From Paraspadella gotoi (lineage: Eukaryota > Chaetognatha), in NCBI GenBank assembly GCA_051294375.1, contig CM119269.1, forward strand, positions 7,226,080 to 7,290,079: 64,000 nt of DNA, given 5' to 3'. Position 1 is the first letter of the stretch; each line of letters begins with the position of its first letter. Shown here piece after piece: positions 36,150 to 50,297 of this stretch. Below the pieces are notes generated by a model that was given only the letters and a program-made list of their open reading frames with translations, was not told where the DNA came from and did not search any database. A program made the translations under genes and the position numbers.

Positions 36150-36230
36150 AGTGGGTGAGTGAGTCAGTGAGTGAGTTAGTGAGTAAGTGAGTGTTATAGT
36201 GAGTGAGTCAGTGATATAGTGAGTGTTTGC
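36150..36230. repeat. (GTGA)n tetranucleotide repeat
   Basis: Tandem gtga/gagt units with single-base variants. Confidence 0.9.
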
Positions 36231-37483
36231 GACATCCGAACGTAGACTATTCAAGATGATTCGCCTTTTAGTGAGCGAAGGAATCCTGGTGGTTAAAGTG
36301 GAAACAAAGTGCTATAGTGTAAACAGAGTAGGCGCCTTTAGAGTCCGCCAGAAAAAGTGGTCGATCTAGTGGGTCAGAAACTTTAGCGACGCTGGTTGCT
36401 ATGGATATGGTTGCGAGGGTTTTAGATGCGTCCATGAGGGCAGAACTGGGTAGAATGTTGATGGCCTCATTGCTTTTGTGTGGGTTTTGGTGTTGGCAGC
36501 GACGGCAGCAGTGACTGCAGCAGCGGCGGTGGCGGCGGCGGCGGTGACGGCGAAAACTCGCTTGATTAGTGAACCGGTGGCGGCATAAGTTGTTCCGACC
36601 ACTGACTCGTTGTGACAGGAAAGGCAGTTTTTTTTTTCGTGGGGCAGCGGTGATGGCAAGCTGGCGTTCGAATGGCAGATGTTGTGGCGGAAATGCCATC
36701 ATCGAAGTGACGGCACGTGTGTGGGGGTGTCCGATGGCGTCTAGGATGAAGTGTCAGTTCGACGTAAATTCGAGACGTCAACTTTTCTTCTTTTTTTTTC
36801 GAAATTCGAAGCCGAAATAAGAGAAAGAAAATCCTTTCGCTTCTGACGTCAATCGCGATTCGAAGTTGTGAAAACCGTTTTTTTCCTTCACGGAAACGAG
36901 GCTTATTAGGGCAAAATATTTATTTTAAAAAATGGCAAACAATTTGTTTGGAAATCACAAAAATAAAAAAAACATTTTTTTTTTAAATCATGAATTAAAA
37001 GGGGAAAAATATGAACGCTTTTTTTGTTATTTCTGTGTCGGTGACATTTATGACAAAAGATTTGAGCTGAAAGTGAAAAATTTTGAGCAGAAACCTTTTG
37101 AGATTCGAAAGTCGGGGAAAGAAATTGCAGATGGGAACAAACAAATGAACTAAAGAATGAAAGTCACTCAAATCACGCGTGTACGTATACAAAAACTATG
37201 CCTTCTACAAAATCAAATAGTCGAAAAAATCCCGAAAAAATGATTGAAACGAAAATAAATATATAATCTCACGTCACACGTTGTGACGAAAGCAAATAAG
37301 CATTAAGCAGTGGCAAGCTTTGTCATCGCCTCAAAAGGATAACATTCGAAAAGTCAAACTTAATACGTGCGCGTGAGTACACGTAGAGTCCACGTGCACA
37401 CGCCGACACACGCAAAGTCTTTTTTTTTTTGAAAGTGGAAATCGAGATTAACTTTCTGTTTTTTGTTGGTTTTTTTGGTGGTG

Positions 37484-37765
37484 ATGGATGCCGCCATCAT
37501 GCGGTGGTGGCAGACTGTGGTGCAGTGCCGTGGGTTCGCAGCGGCGGCAGCGGCGGCAGCGGCGGATGCGTCGGCGGCGGCAGCGGCGGATGCGGCGGCG
37601 GATGCGGCAGCGGCAGCGGCGGAAGCGGAGGATGAAGAAAATTTAATGAGGATCGTTTCGAGGATGATGGAAAATCCCTTATCGGTGGCGGCGTCGTCGT
37701 CGTTGTTGTTGGATTTGTTGTCGTTGTCATCGTTTTTGTCATCGTCTTTCTCATTGTCGGCCTAA
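37484..37765 (+). CDS. Unrecognised polyalanine ORF
   Basis: Open frame of 93 codons from an ATG with a purine at -3 and G at +4. It reads MDAAIMRWWQTVVQCRGF, then about 30 residues of Ala with Asp at intervals from a (GCG/GCA)n tract, then EAEDEENLMRIVSRMMENPL and a Ser/Leu-rich end. The middle of the tail is not repetitive, which favours coding a little, but the rest follows triplet arrays. No domain recognised. Confidence 0.2.
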   Translation: MDAAIMRWWQTVVQCRGFAAAAAAAAADASAAAAADAAADAAAAAAEAEDEENLMRIVSRMMENPLSVAASSSLLLDLLSLSSFLSSSFSLSA

Positions 37766-38359
37766 TTGCATTGTCGTTGGTCACCCTCAAGAGAACTTTC
37801 TTCGTCCACCTCTGAAAATGGTCACAGCCTGACCGAAAGACAACGAGCGTAAAATGAGCGCGGTCTCTGAGTTACGAAATGTTCAAAATATTCATTGCCT
37901 TACATATAAATTGGAAAAGTTTAAACTGCTCGTAAATAATTCCTCATTACCAATACTTGCACTTCCCATGAAAAAACTTGCGGTTTTTGAATTCATTGGC
38001 ATAAATTGATGAAGATATATCGAATCCATCAGAACATATAATCGTATNNNNNNNNNNNNNNNNNNNNNNNNNTATCTCATGTAAGTTGTAACACTCGGGA
38101 GTTTTATCAGTTCGTCCGTTATGTTTTTTTCTTTAGCCACACAAGGATATCAAACATTTTTTTTCTTCCCTCTTTCATGATTTTTCTTTGTCCATATTTT
38201 GTTATTCGCGCCATCTTTTTTTTTCTTAGGTCACACCCCCTTTTTTTCTTTTTCTTATGTTACGATCGTCCTTCTCTAGGACAATAGCTGGGGGTTGGCG
38301 AAAAAAAAAAGGGGGAAAAGTAATTGATAATTCACTAAAGGAACAAGTTTGTAGCCTCT

Positions 38360-38600
38360 CAAAGAAAAGAAGAGGGGAGAGGGAGAGCAAGAGAAACTGG
38401 AGAGAGGAAAAGACGAGAGAGAGAGAGAGGGGACTGTAGGACAAAGAGAGCGAGCGAGAAGGACGAGAGAAGAGAGAGAGATAGAGAAATAAAAAGAACA
38501 GAAAGAAAGAAAGAAGAAAGAAAGAAAGAAGAAGAAAGAAAGAAAGAAAAGAAAAAGAAAGAAAAGAAGAAAGAAAAGAAAGAAAAAAAAAACAGGAAAA
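38360..38600. repeat. Polypurine tract
   Basis: gagag and gaaagaaag units on the plus strand, almost no pyrimidine between 38390 and 38600. Confidence 0.9.
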
Positions 38601-38782
38601 GCAAAAAAATAGAAAAAGAGAAGAAGGAGGGAGGACAGCAGGCACAAGGAGCGCCAAAAAAACGAGACAAGACCGAACCCATACACCCCCCACCAGACAG
38701 ACGACACCCCGCCCCCACCCAACACACAAAACAAACACACACACATAAACGTAAACTTTCTGCAGAATAACATTCATCTGAG

Positions 38783-41700
38783 AGTTGTTAAAATTGCATG
38801 GGTGAGGACAGTTTTATTAATCCATCTTTATTCTAATCAAAACAAACAAATTTCCTCTCTTTTATTTATTCTCCTTCTCTCTCTCTTTTTCTCATTAATT
38901 TATGTAGCTTTTCCTCTCACTCTCAAAAGATAAAAAACTGCCTTAAATACCACCACAGAAAACGACTTTTTTCGCTTCTGTAAAAAAGATAGAAAACTTT
39001 AAATAAAGAAACCGATTTCTTCATCGTCAAAAGAATAAAAAACTTTTAAAAAAAAGGCAGGCCAAAACGTTTCCTTTTCAAATGTTTAAAAAGATGGTTT
39101 TAAAAACACTCTATAAACGATTTTCTAAAGTAAAAAAGTAATAAAAAGGTTTTTAAAAAAACCGGCTCAGACGAACATTTCAAAGAGCAAATCAAAACAA
39201 CCTTTAAAAACAAAAGAAAAAACGCTTTTTCAATGTTATAAAAAGAGATAAAATATTTACTAAAACCACCGAAAACGTATTTCAACAGAAAACACAGCAC
39301 AATCCTAAAAACGTTTAAATACTTCTGCAAATAACATCACCCTCGACGTTTGTTTATTAAAATTGGTACCGTAGGTGAGACGTTATTAAATATCTTTTTT
39401 CACAACAAAACAAAATTCCTCTCTTTATCTTATGTCTCCTCTTCTTCTCTTTCTCTACCTAATTTTATGGTAGACTTTCTTCACTCCAAAAAGATAAAAA
39501 ACGTCTCTCATAAATACACCAGAAAACGACTTTTCTCTGGTAAAAAAATCAATTTATGAAAACTTTTTTTAAAAATAACAGAAAACGAATTTTTTTCAAT
39601 TGTAAAAAAGAAAAAATACCACACCACACCTTTTAAAAAAAAACGGCAACACGTTTTTTAATTCAAACATAAAAACACCATAAACGACTTTTCTAAAGGT
39701 AAAAAGTTGAATAAAACGTTTATAATTACAGCGCAGACGATATTTCCAAAACAAGAGAACGATAAAGTTATAAAAACAAAGGAAAACGCTTTGTTCCAAT
39801 GTTTTTAAAAAGAGATAAAAAATTCTTTAAAACACCGGCGAAAACGATATTTTTCACACCAGCAACCAAAAAGAAATGAAAAAACCGTTAGATATAACTT
39901 CTGCAACAATAACATCATTCGAGGTTGTTAAAATTGAGGTGAGGACAGTTATTAAATATCTTTTTTATCCAAACAACAAAATTTCCTCTCTTTTATTTTT
40001 TGTTCCCTTTCCTCTCTCTCTTTTCTTCTTTAATTTTATGTAGCTTTCTCCACTCTCAATAGATAAACGGTTAAATACACACAAAACGACTTTTTCTCCG
40101 TAAAGAAGATATTGAAAACATTAAAAATAACAGAAAACGATTTTTTTCAATGTAAAAAAATAAAAACTTAAAAAAAAACGGCAAACTTTTTTCCAATTGT
40201 TAAAAAGAGTTTAAAAAAACCACCGATAAACGCACTTTCTAAAGTTAAAAAGTTAATAAAAAAGTTTAAAAAACCGGCAGACGACATTTCCAAAGGAGAT
40301 AAACAACTTAAAAACGAAGAAAAACCGCTAGTCCACAATGTAAAAGAATAAAAACATTTCTATATACACGTGTGACACTAAGACTATATTCTACAAGACG
40401 ACAAAAAATAACAAATACGTAAAATACTTCTGCAATTAACCGATCATCGAAGGTTGTTAAAACTCTGTCGGCATCGGATCTTTCAGTTTAATTATAATTA
40501 CCTTCTTTATCAAACACAAAAAACAAATTTTCCTCTCTTTCTATTTGTATGTCTCCTTTCTCTCTTCTTTTTCCTCTTTTAATTTTTGGACTTTTCATCT
40601 AACACTCTCAAAGATAAAACGTTCAATTTAACACCAGGGGAAGAAACGACGTTTTTACTCTGTAAAGAATCGAAAACTTATAACAGCATGTACCACACAC
40701 AGAGAAACGATTTTTTTCCAATGCTAACAAAGAAATAAAAATATAAAAAACAAAACCGCGAGGCAAAACGTTATTGTTCTCCTCAATGTAAGAGACGGTA
40801 AACATTCGATAAAAAGATCTATTTACTAAAGTAAAACAGTAACTAAAAACGTCTATAAACACAACCGGGGCAACGAACATGTTACCAATAGAGCGATAAC
40901 ACACTTCTAACAGACAAAGACAAACAACAGTCTCTCTTTCCAATTATGATAAATACAAAAGACCCAAATCAAAAACAATTTCTCTAAAACACCGGCAAAA
41001 CAGAATATTTTCAAAATATATAAAAAAGAACACTCACCAGACGTTTAATAACTTTCTGACAACATAATACCCTATCCTCATCGAGCGTCTGTTAAACTTC
41101 GCCGTATCGAGGACGCTTAATACAATATCTTTTTATCAAAACGCAAACAATTTCCTCTCTTTTATTTTGACGGATATGGTCTCCTCTCTTCTCTCTCTTT
41201 TCTCTTAATTTTATGTAGCCTTTCTCTTCACCGTCTCAAATAGATATAAAACTTTAAAACTACACTCGAGAACCAACGACTTGTCTCCCTCTCGATCGTA
41301 AATAAGATTTATAAACTTTTAAAAATAACAGGAGAAAACGATTTGTCTTCCAATGTAGAAACCACCCACTAAAAAACTTAAAAAAAAAAAACGGAAACGG
41401 CCTTTGGTTTCCAATAGCTTAAAAAGAGTTAAAAAACACCGGCATAAAAGACTTTTCTAAAGTAAAAAAGTTATTAAAAAAACGTTAAAATACACCGCCT
41501 CCAGCGACATTTCCACACACGCGGATAACAACTTTAAAAAACAAAGAAAAAAACGTTTTTTCCAAAAGTGGGCTAGACGAAAGAGATACAGTCAAACAAG
41601 GTTCTAAAAGGAAAGACAAGAGATATTTCAAAGAACAAAAGAGAATAAAAACGTTAGAAATACTTCTGGCATAATAACTCGAGGTCGAGGTTGTTAAAAT

Positions 41701-44700
41701 GGTGCGTGAGACAGTATATTATAATATGTCTTTTTCTTATCAAAAGGCAAACAAATTCCTCTCTTTTATTTTTATGTCTTCCTTGCTCTGCTACTCATTT
41801 CTCTCTTTAATTTTATGTAAGCTTTCTCTCACTCTCAAAAGATAAACAGTTAAATACACCAGAAAACGACTTTTTCTCTGTAAAAAGATATGAAAACTTT
41901 AAAACAATAAATTGAGAACTATCAAGAGCAGAGACAGGTGAATCACAGTCAGGCGACATAAAAGATACGATTGTGATCAATGTAAAAAGAAATAAAAACT
42001 TTAATTAAAAAACGGGCAAACGTTTTCCAATGTATAAAAAATATAAAAACAGACACTGATAAAACACTTTCTCTAACAGTTAAAAAGTGATTAAGAAACG
42101 TTAAAAGTACAGCGGGCAGACGATATTTCCAAATAAAGGATAAACAACTTTAAAAACAGAAGCAGAAAGAGACCGCTTTTTCGGCAATGTAAAAATGAGA
42201 TTAATTAAAATTCTAAAACACCGCCCGCGCACCGATATTTCAGACGATTAAAAAGAAAATAAAAAACGTTAGAATGACTCTGCATAATTAACATCATCGA
42301 GGTTGTGTTAAAATGGGGTGAGGACAGTTATTAATATATCTTTTACCAAAACAAACAAATTTCCTCTCTTTATTTTTATGTCTTCCTTCTCTCGGTGCGT
42401 TTGTCTCTTTGAAATGTTATGATAGCTTTCTCTCAGAAACTCTCAACAAGAAAAAACGTTTAATACACCCAGAAAACGACATCTTTTGGATTCTCTGTAA
42501 AAAGATATGAAAACTAAAAATAACAGAAAACTATTTTGTCCAATGTGAAAAAAGAAAAAAAACTTAAAAAAAAAGCGAGTCAAACGTTTGTTTCAAGTGT
42601 AAAAAAGATGTTTAAAAAACACCGCATAAACGACTTTTTCTAAAGTAAAAAACGTAATACAAAAGACGTCTAAAAAAACCGGCAGACGAACATTGCCAAA
42701 GACGAATAACAAACGTTTAAGAAAACAAAGAAAAACGCATTTTCCAATGTATTTAAGAAAAAGAGATAAAAAATTAGTGTCTAAAAGGAAGTTTTCATAA
42801 TGAAAAAAGAGAATAAAAACGTTAAAAATCACTCTAGCCAATAACGATGCAATCAGTCGCAGGTGCGTAAAATTGGGTAAAGGTGAGACAGTTGATATAT
42901 AATAATCATTAATGCAAAAAAAAAACAAAATTTCCTCTCTGTCTTTTTTTATGTTTTTTCTTTTCTTCTCTTAAGTATTTTATTGATAGATTCTACTTCC
43001 AGCTCTTCAAAAGATAAAAACTGTATCAATATACCAGGAAAACAATTTTTCCTGCGTGCACATACAAGATATCGGAATATCAAATAATTAAAAAAAATAA
43101 CAGAAGAAAACGACCATTATTATTACAATGTAAAAAGAAAAAAAAACTTCAAAGACAAAAACTGCCAAACATCTGTTCTCCAATGTCAAAACAACAATTA
43201 TTAAAAAACACGATAAGACGACTTTCTAAAGTAAAAGTAATAAAAAAAGTAAAAAAAAACCAGGCGCAGACGACATATTCCAAAGACGATAGACAGGACT
43301 TATAATAACGACAACATAAAAAACGCTTTAATCCAATAGTGTAAAAGTCCATAGATAAAAAATTTTCACAACATTAAAAAACACGACAAGTGCACAACGA
43401 TATTTTCAACAAGATAAAAAAGAAAATTAAAAACGTGTTAATCATAAATACTTCTGTGCACTATAACATCATCGAGGTTGTGCATATAAAATTCGTTCAA
43501 CAAGGTGGTAGAGACAGCTATCATAAATACAATACTTATTCTCTCCAAACAAACAAATTTCTTTTGCTTTGGATTCTTCATATATTGCTCCTCCTTCTCT
43601 TCTCTCCATTTTCTCTTTATCTTTATGTAACTTATCTCTACACTCTCAAAAAAGATAAACACGACGTCATACCAATGGCACAGCGCCACAAGAACGACTT
43701 TTTCTCGTTAAAAAGATATTGAAAAAAACTTTAATGGCAACAATAACAGAAAAAGAGGTATTTTTTCAATACTGTATAAGAAGCAAATACACAACATAAC
43801 ATCAGAAAATACAGGCAAACGCTTTTATCACTGTCTTAACACAACACATATAAACAACAATGCATAGAGAACGATCTTTCTCAACAAGTAAAAAGTGTTA
43901 AAAACGCGCTAAATACAGCGGACAGACGACATTCCAAAGAACGGGATAACGAACTTTAAAAACAAAGAAAGAACGCTCTTGTTTCCAATCTCAACAAACA
44001 GATAAAAAAAATTCTAAAAACACCGGGAAAACCGATATCAAAAAAAAAGAAATATAAATAATGGTGTACAATGACTCTCGCATAATTAACATCATCGAGA
44101 GTGATTAATTAAATATGAGACGAGTTGAGAACACGTTATTAAATATCTTTTTGATCAAAACAAATTTCCCTCTTTTATTTATATGTCCTCCTTCTTCTCC
44201 CTCTTTCTCTTATAATTTTATTGTAGCTTACCTCCCTCTCAGAGATAAAAGAACGGCTTAAATACACCGACAAAACACTTTTTTCTCTGTAAAAAGACTA
44301 TGAAAACTGTTTTGAATTAATATTAACAGAAAACGATTCAGATGTAAAAAGAAATAAAAACTATTCAGAAAAAAACGGCAAACAGTTTTATTTTCCAATG
44401 CCTTAAAAAACAGATTTAAGACTAAAAAACACCGATAAACGATCGCGTTCTCTAAACGTTAAAAGAGTGAATAAAAACGTTAATAACAGCGGCAGACGAT
44501 ATTTCCAGAGAGATAACAACTTAAAACCGCAAAGAAAACGCTCTTTTCCAAATGTAAAAAGAGATATAAAACATTTCTTAAAACACCGGAAACGATATTT
44601 GGCAAAAGAAACACAAAGAACTAAACAAACGTTAAATTACTTCTGCCAAAAACAATATCGAGGTTGTTAAAATTGGGTGGAGGACAGTTATTAAATATCT

Positions 44701-45780
44701 TTTATCAAAGACAAACAAATTTCCTCTCTTTTATTTCTATGTCTCTTTCTCTCTCTTTTCTCTTTAATTTTATGTAGCTTTCTCTCACTCTCAAAAGATA
44801 AAAACGTTTAAATACACGAGGAAAACGATTTTTCTCTGTAAAAGATATGAAAACTTTTAAAAAAAACAGAAAACGATTTTTTTTCAAATGTAAAGAAATA
44901 AAAATTAAATAAAAACCGGCAAACGTTTTTCTTCCAATGTAAAAATATTACAAAAAAACACTGAATAAACGATTCTTTTATCTAAAGTAAGAGAGTCTAA
45001 TAAAACGTGGGTATAATACAGCGGCAGGACGATATTTGCCAAAGAGATAACAACATTTAAAAACACAAAAGAAAAAGGCGCCTTTTTCTAATGTAGAAAA
45101 GAGATAAAAAATTTTTAAACACCCCGGAAACGATATTTTCGCAAGAAAAAAAGAAATAAAACGTTAATTACTTCTGCAACAATAACATCATTTTCGAGGT
45201 TGTAATTGGGCCAGTGGTGAGGACAGTTATTAAATATTCTTTTTATCAAACAAACAAATTTTCCTCTCTTTTATTTTTAGTCTCCTTCTCTTCTCTCTTT
45301 ATCTCTTATGGACCTTTTATGTAGCTATCTTCCACTCTCATAGATAAAAACGTTAAATACACCCAGAAAACGACTTTTTCTCTGTAAAAAGATATGAAAA
45401 ACTTTTAAAAATAACAGAAAACGATTTTCCAATGTAAAAAATAAAAACTTAAAAAAAAAAAAAAACGGCAAACGTTTTTTCCAAATGTAAAAAGAGTTAA
45501 AAAACTCCGCCATAAACGACTTTAAGTAAAAAGTAATAAAAAACGTTAAATACACCGGCAGACGACATTTCCAAAGGATGATTTAACAACTTTAAAAACA
45601 AAGATGAAAAAACGCTTTTTTCCAATGCTCTAAAAAGAGATAAAAAATTTCTAAAACACCGGAAAAACGATATTTTCAAAGGAAAAGAAAATAAAAACGT
45701 TAACATACTTTCTGCAATAAACTCATCGTAGTCTTGTTAAATTGGGTGGAGGACAGTTCATTATAATTTTTTTATCAAAC
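38783..45780. repeat. Satellite array, about 12 monomers of about 530-630 bp
   Basis: The landmark gttgttaaaattgggtgagg (with variants) recurs near 38783, 39340, 39918, 40446, 41078, 41690, 42296, 42852, 43470, 44095, 44658, 45197 and 45727. Each monomer continues with acaaatttcctctcttttat, then tttaattttatgtagctttc, then about eight related subunits of about 50 bases of the form 'aaaaagataaaaac...cagaaaacga-ttttt-ccaatgt'. Cleaner monomers (44658-45726) are 530-540 bases; longer ones carry scattered insertions. No gene inside; the phenylalanine-rich frames are translations of the array. Confidence 0.92.
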
Positions 45781-45809
45781 AAACAAATATTCATCTCTAT
45801 TTTATGGGT

Positions 45810-46930
45810 CATCGGAAGCGGAATCTGGGAACAAATACGAAAGAGGTTTGGAGAGGAAGAGAAAGAGAGTGACTCGTCTCCTTTCTGAACTGAAAAAGTG
45901 GATAAGTTCAACTTTTAGCCGGTCGTTCCCAGGGAGTTTGAACGAAACGATTCCCAGCTGTTAAAAAAGAATTTTGGCCACCGCGCTAAAGATGCGCCAG
46001 ATGATAATAAAGAACGAGTATCAAAGCAAATCCCAACCAACCTTTCGTTGCAAGCAGTTATAGAAGAAGTATAACCAAAGCAACTAAAAAAAGAATAAAG
46101 ATGAACAGGATATTGAACGAGGCTGTCAAGAAGTTGCATAATATCAAATGCTAATGTTTAAACTGTCTTCTAGTGCACAGACAGTTTCTGCATGTCGCCA
46201 CACCTTCTATCCTTCATGTAAAAACTGAAATGATAGACGTAGTCTTCCGCATTAATATATAAACCCGATGATGAAGATAAGTGATCAAGACTAAGTAATT
46301 ATATTCTATCGTAACCCCTTCTCCACTTCTCCCTTTCTCTCTCACGGTTTCGTCAGTCCAGACTCGATATCGTGAGGGCAATGCAGCAAGTAGACCACAA
46401 AACTAGGCAGCAAGCCGCCACAGCAGCGGACTTACGATGACAAGAAGAGTTATTGTGCAGGCGATTAAAGGACTGTAAGACAATAAGAGAGATGCAGACA
46501 CGAGACACAGGCAGTAAAAGAAGAAGAACTTTGGCCCCGAAGGACCAAGTAAGACCATATCGCAGCCTTGGGCATAACCCATGGCTGGAAGCAGGAGGGA
46601 AAAATGAGAGAAAGGATGGCGCAAAAGAAACATGAGAGTGAAAAGGGATTTGAAAGGGCCAAGTTCATTCACTACGGAAATGCTCGTCATCCTTAGCCAG
46701 CTTCTGCTACGCGGATGTTGTCGTTCAATTTCGCGCTACAATTCAGGGTTACAAATCGGACAAAAGGAAAAAAACGAATCGAATCATTGATTCCAATCTT
46801 GATCCAAAGTTGCAAACTGTTTTTATGTTCGATATGTATGCGGCAAAGGAGAGGATAATATTATCTGCAAAATGAAGAAGCGTCTAATAAAATTTGAACC
46901 AGATAAACCAAAACGAAGACTTTTGAAAAA
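45810..46930. other. Unique spacer without recognised gene
   Basis: Follows the satellite. Mixed composition, short open frames on both strands, none matching a family I know. Confidence 0.45.
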
Positions 46931-46939
46931 AATAAACCT

Positions 46940-47760
46940 TCAACCATTTACCAAGGAAAATGAGAAATGAAAAATAGAATGTTCACCGAAATCCAGAAAA
47001 AACTACTAACAATAAAAATTGTTTATGTTAGAAAAAACGACAAGACGTATGTACTAGAATAACAAATGTCGTTATAAAACCAGCAACACATGAGACCCGC
47101 AATGAAAATTATAACAAACAAGAAGAAAAGATACAAAAAAAAGAAAAAACGAAAATAAGAAAACAAAAAAAAAACATAAAAAAAATAAGGAAAAAAAAAA
47201 AAGAGATGGGGAGACGAAGATATTCTTTTTTTAGATATATAGGAGACTGAGAAGGAGAGAAAAAGAGGGAAAGAGATGCAGATGGGAGAGAAAAATAGGA
47301 GAGCGAGAAAGAAAGAGAAGATACGAAATTAAGAAAGAAAGCAAGCAGCAAGCCAAGCAAGCAGTAAGCAAGCAAGCCAAAGCAGGGAAAGAAAGAAAGA
47401 AAAATGAGAAAGGAAAGGAAAGAAAAGAAAGAAAAGGAAAGAAAGAAAAGAAAGAAAAGAGCGAAGGAGAAAGGATGCGCAAATCAAGAAAAGGAAAGGG
47501 AGGAAAAGCAAAGAAAGAAAAAGAGGGGAAAGTAGGAAGGGAGAAAAAGACAAGGAAAGGAAAGAAGGAGAAGAAAAGAAAGATAAGAAGAAAGAAAAAA
47601 AAGAAATAGAGAGTTAGATAAGAGTGAAGAGACTGAAAGAGAAATAAAGAGGACGAGGGGGATGACAGAGGAAAAGAGAGAGGAGAGAGAGGAGAAAATG
47701 AGAGAGAGAGAGAGAGAGAGATAGAGAGAGAGATGAGAGAGAGGAGAGAGAGAGAGAGAA
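46940..47760. repeat. Long polypurine tract
   Basis: Over 47100-47760 the plus strand is almost entirely A and G (gaaag, aaagg, gagag units), with a short (agcaagca)n block at 47340-47390. Confidence 0.9.
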
Positions 47761-50297
47761 AGCGCTCCGAATATGAAAAAATTTAAAAAAAAAGTCTCTG
47801 AGAACATTTCCTGTTTTAAAAATTGAAATTGAAAACTCAATGATATCGAAAATAAAAAAAGGGAGACGATAGGAAAAAACTCCATGACTCGGTGGAAAAA
47901 AGAGGGGGAGCCAGGATAATGCTAGATAAAAAAATAAGCCAGTAAATCAGGACCGGTTGAAAATTGAATGTGGGTCAGAGATGAGAGGAACTGGTAAAAT
48001 AGAAAATAGAGTGTTTTAATGTAACTCCGTATGTTATGGTAGTGTATAGTTCGATTTGTTGAGAACTTAAGAAGACAATTTCGTTTTTCGGATTTTTTTT
48101 TTTCTAACGTCCTTATTTTGAGTTAACACATTAAAAATATGTATGTAATTCAACCAAAAATATATAGTATGGATATAACAATAAGATTGTAATGGAGACA
48201 CGACGCACAAAATAGAAAAATAAAACACAATCATGATAACCCAACTGTTTAAGAACTAGTGACCGCTTCGACTTATCGATGTCGGGCCGGGGAGTAAAAA
48301 GAATTGTGGATACTCTGAGAAAAGGCTGAGATGGAAATGTTGGACAAAATTACTGTTATGTAGTGGTTGATGTGAGTGATAAACGCAGGCTTAAAACACT
48401 GTTTTTGCACAGAAGTGACAGAAGAAACATAAATTGACGAAAAATGTTGTATTGACACGTGATATTGATTCGATTATTGTGAAATGAAGAAGGACGATGA
48501 AAGGCGCATTTCACGAAACCAAAAATTAGCAATGAAGATACACTTAGATGATAAGAGAAAGAAAACAAAAAAAGTTGTTATATAAGAAGATAAAAAAAGA
48601 AAGGAGAAAAATATCAGAGAAAAAAAAGAAAACAAGACAGGAAAAAAGACAATGAAGAAATAAAGAAAGAAAAGAGAAAATGATAAGAATGAAAGAAATT
48701 AATTGATGGAGAAATATTCTCAGAAAAATGATCGTACATTAAATACGAAAAGAAAAACATTGTGCAAAGTATTTCTAAATCATATTAGGAAGAGGCAGCT
48801 CAGAGCATGTGTTCGGCTCATGACGAGAAATAGATAATTGAAGTCAGTAAAAAGAAAAGTAAGAAATCGTCCAATTGACAGAAAAATCTCAAATAGATAA
48901 AAAAATATAAATACACTTTTGTAAAATATTTTCGAATTTAGGGGAACCACAAGGTAGAACTTTTCGAGAAAATTAAATGACAGATTTTGATGACCAAAAG
49001 TGAAGAGACCGAACGATATTGTTGTCGATAGTAGGACTGATTTGAGAAGGATCGTAGTCGATTTCATAAAAAAAATTCATGAAAAAATTATTTTACATCG
49101 GCCGGTTGATCAATAGCCCGCAAAGCCGGCAAACCGGAATGATAAACAGTTACTAAAAATTTCTAAAAGAATTAGCGTTGTATAAAAAAAATAAAGAAAT
49201 TGTAAATTATATTGTATATAAGGACGGAACATATCAAAAATCAGAAAATACTAGCATCTCGACCGAGGCGAGACAGAAATATGGATTGAATTCCACTCAA
49301 TCATATGTGATGAGAGAGATGTAGAAGATAGCGGAGAGGGAGAGCAACGCGATTGTGATGACTAGAGGCCGGAGAGAGAACGATAGATGAGAGATGAAGA
49401 GAGAGAGAGACGACGAATAGCAAGAGAAAGTAGGAAGAATAACAGAGCAAAATGATCATTGAAAGAATTTGTCTCCGGGAGAGTGACCAAGGAGAGGGAA
49501 ACGGGTCGGGAGAATCGGTCAATTGGGATCGCGCGGATTAAAATGGGTGAGGGATCGGAATGGGGGATCTCGCGGGATCAGAAGGTGACCGCCAAAATTA
49601 AAGAACTAATAGTCAGCAATATAAATAAAAAATAAGGACAATTGTCATGTCATTAAAGGGGTTTAGGACGAATCAGTAAAAACTGTCATTAAAGCTCGTA
49701 CAACGATAGAGTCTTATTACTCTCTCACTGATGATGTATTGATAGATGTATTGATAGAGGTGATCGATGATGGAATGATATGATGTATCGATCGACTATG
49801 AGTGATGATGAATCATGTCTGTATAGTGATGTGTTCGCGTGATGGTGATGACTAATGATTAGCAGGTAAGATATGGATGATGACAATATGAATGAATAGA
49901 TGATTGATGATGTACGATGATCTCGAAATGAATGATGGTGAGGCATGTATATGATAGAATGATTTATGTGGAATATGGTTAAGATGATATGGATGACTAT
50001 TAGATTTTTGATGACCGATGATGAATGATAAAATGATGATGATGATGATGATGATGATGGATGATGATGATGATGATGATTTGATGATTGAAGATTTATG
50101 ATGATGACGATGATGATGATGATTGGTGATCATGTTTATGATGATGTTTGCGTGATAGGTGATATAGATGATGACGATGATGATGATGATGTGATGATAA
50201 TGATGATGATGATAATGATTGTCGACGGGACGACGACGACGACGACGACGAAGAGATACATTTTTTCGAAAAGAATTAAAGAGAAAACTGAAGTAGA
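47755..50297. repeat. Purine-rich dispersed repeat, copy 1
   Basis: Begins gagaaagcgctccgaatatg. It passes landmarks gatggaaatgttggac, gaaatgaag, ggaccacaag and gaccaaggagagg, then enters a (GAT)n array (49724-50215) and a (CGA)n tract, and ends aaaagaattaaagagaaaac. The same landmarks recur in copy 2 in the same order. Confidence 0.85.

Noticed and set aside
36268-36820. Overlapping frames on both strands around a (GGC)n tract
   Set aside because: Both directions are open because of the GC triplet array, with no domain and no consistent boundaries.
38226-38777. 183-codon Phe/Leu/Ser-rich minus-strand frame resembling a multi-pass membrane protein
   Set aside because: The hydrophobic part is the complement of a pure gaaag/gagag tract; composition artefact.
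46403-46690. 95-codon minus-strand frame with hydrophobic runs
   Set aside because: No recognisable family, no splice or start context, and the plus strand is equally open.
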